DNA from: Embleya sp040605455
GTDB lineage: Bacteria; Actinomycetota; Actinomycetes; Streptomycetales; Streptomycetaceae
Length of the DNA stretch: 64,000 bases
NCBI RefSeq assembly: GCF_040605455.1
Contig: NZ_JBEXCV010000021.1
Coordinates: forward strand, 1-64,000
Reading direction: 5' to 3'
Each line of letters starts with the position of its first letter. Position 1 is the first letter of the stretch. The translations under genes and the position numbers were made by a program. This document shows, one piece after another, positions 63,917 to 64,000 of this stretch. The notes under the pieces were generated by a model. That model saw only the letters and a list, made by a program, of their open reading frames with translations, had not been told where the DNA came from and did no database searches.

Positions 63917-64000
63917 ATGGAGAGCGGGTCTCGGCTGCGGCGGATGCGGTGGTGGGACATCGAGGCCGTCATGCGACTCGAGCATGAGCTGTTCGTCGAG
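63917..64000 (+). CDS. rimI: Ribosomal-protein-alanine N-acetyltransferase, 3' end cut by window edge
   Basis: Only 28 residues are visible: MESGSRLRRMRWWDIEAV followed by MRLEHELFVE. The RRMRWWDIEAVMRLEHELF pattern is the start of the GNAT-fold RimI, which acetylates the N-terminal Ala of S18 and, in actinobacteria, lies in the tsaB-rimI-tsaD order. ATG 63917 is 6 nt after TAGACT, suggesting a leaderless transcript; ATG 63944 (MRWWDIE) is an alternative. Acetyl-CoA motifs lie beyond the edge. Confidence 0.8.
   Translation, partial: MESGSRLRRMRWWDIEAVMRLEHELFVE

Noticed and set aside
63608..63987. Open frames in the repeat array coding GLK/AGRA-type repeats
   Set aside because: The 26-bp unit is not a multiple of three, so all frames translate as repeats. 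No ribosome site; the array resembles noncoding intergenic repeats.

Overview
The window is a GC-rich actinobacterial chromosome segment carrying the main ribosomal-protein and RNA-polymerase region. Gene content, TTG/GTG starts, GC-rich hairpin terminators and the order from murB to tsaB match the Streptomyces core region, so I infer a member of Streptomycetales. Two layout features differ from what I recall of model Streptomyces genomes: the str operon (rpsL-rpsG-fusA-tuf) runs straight into the S10 operon (rpsJ onward), and rpsD lies between rpsK and rpoA. A lineage near but outside typical Streptomyces is therefore likely (inference).

Region by region. 1-842: unrecognised gene cut by the left edge. 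911-2354: tRNA-Thr, tRNA-Met, rpmG and two MaoC/hotdog dehydratase genes in the order known around mycobacterial hadAB. 2390-6018: murB, then adenosine deaminase and aspartate aminotransferase on the minus strand. 6207-9081: tRNA-Trp, secE, nusG, rplK, rplA. 9255-10187: lipoprotein. 10193-11540: rplJ-rplL with a structured leader. 12089-19704: rpoB-rpoC with a clear promoter. 19868-20368: DUF4190 membrane protein. 20537-25160: str operon. 25287-35428: S10/spc operon. 35781-38693: secY, adk, map. 38765-39792: two DUF1707 genes. 39989-43893: infA, rpmJ, rpsM, rpsK, rpsD, rpoA, rplQ. 43994-47234: truA, a membrane protein, rplM, rpsI. 47395-52690: glmM, DUF389, coaA, glmS. 52791-54417: divergent marR and EamA transporter with a palindromic operator. 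54544-59513: acpS, nnrD, alr, alpha/beta hydrolase, tsaE. 59526-62653: class A PBP and a cysteine-less L,D-transpeptidase-like protein. 62863-64000: tsaB, a 26-bp tandem repeat array and the start of rimI.

The genes form one growth-related block: ribosome and polymerase synthesis, protein export and N-terminal processing, amino-sugar and cell-wall precursor supply, cofactor activation and tRNA t6A modification. No biosynthetic cluster, phage, CRISPR or recognisable defence system is present. The most unusual signals are regulatory: an identical 26-bp structured element in both the rpsL and rpsJ leaders at nearly the same distance from the start codon; a run of genes whose start codon lies 6-7 nt after a TANNNT -10 box (probable leaderless mRNAs); the marR/EamA operator; and the tandem repeat next to rimI. 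At protein level, the Asn to Thr change in the RpoB rifampicin region and the degenerate L,D-transpeptidase stand out.
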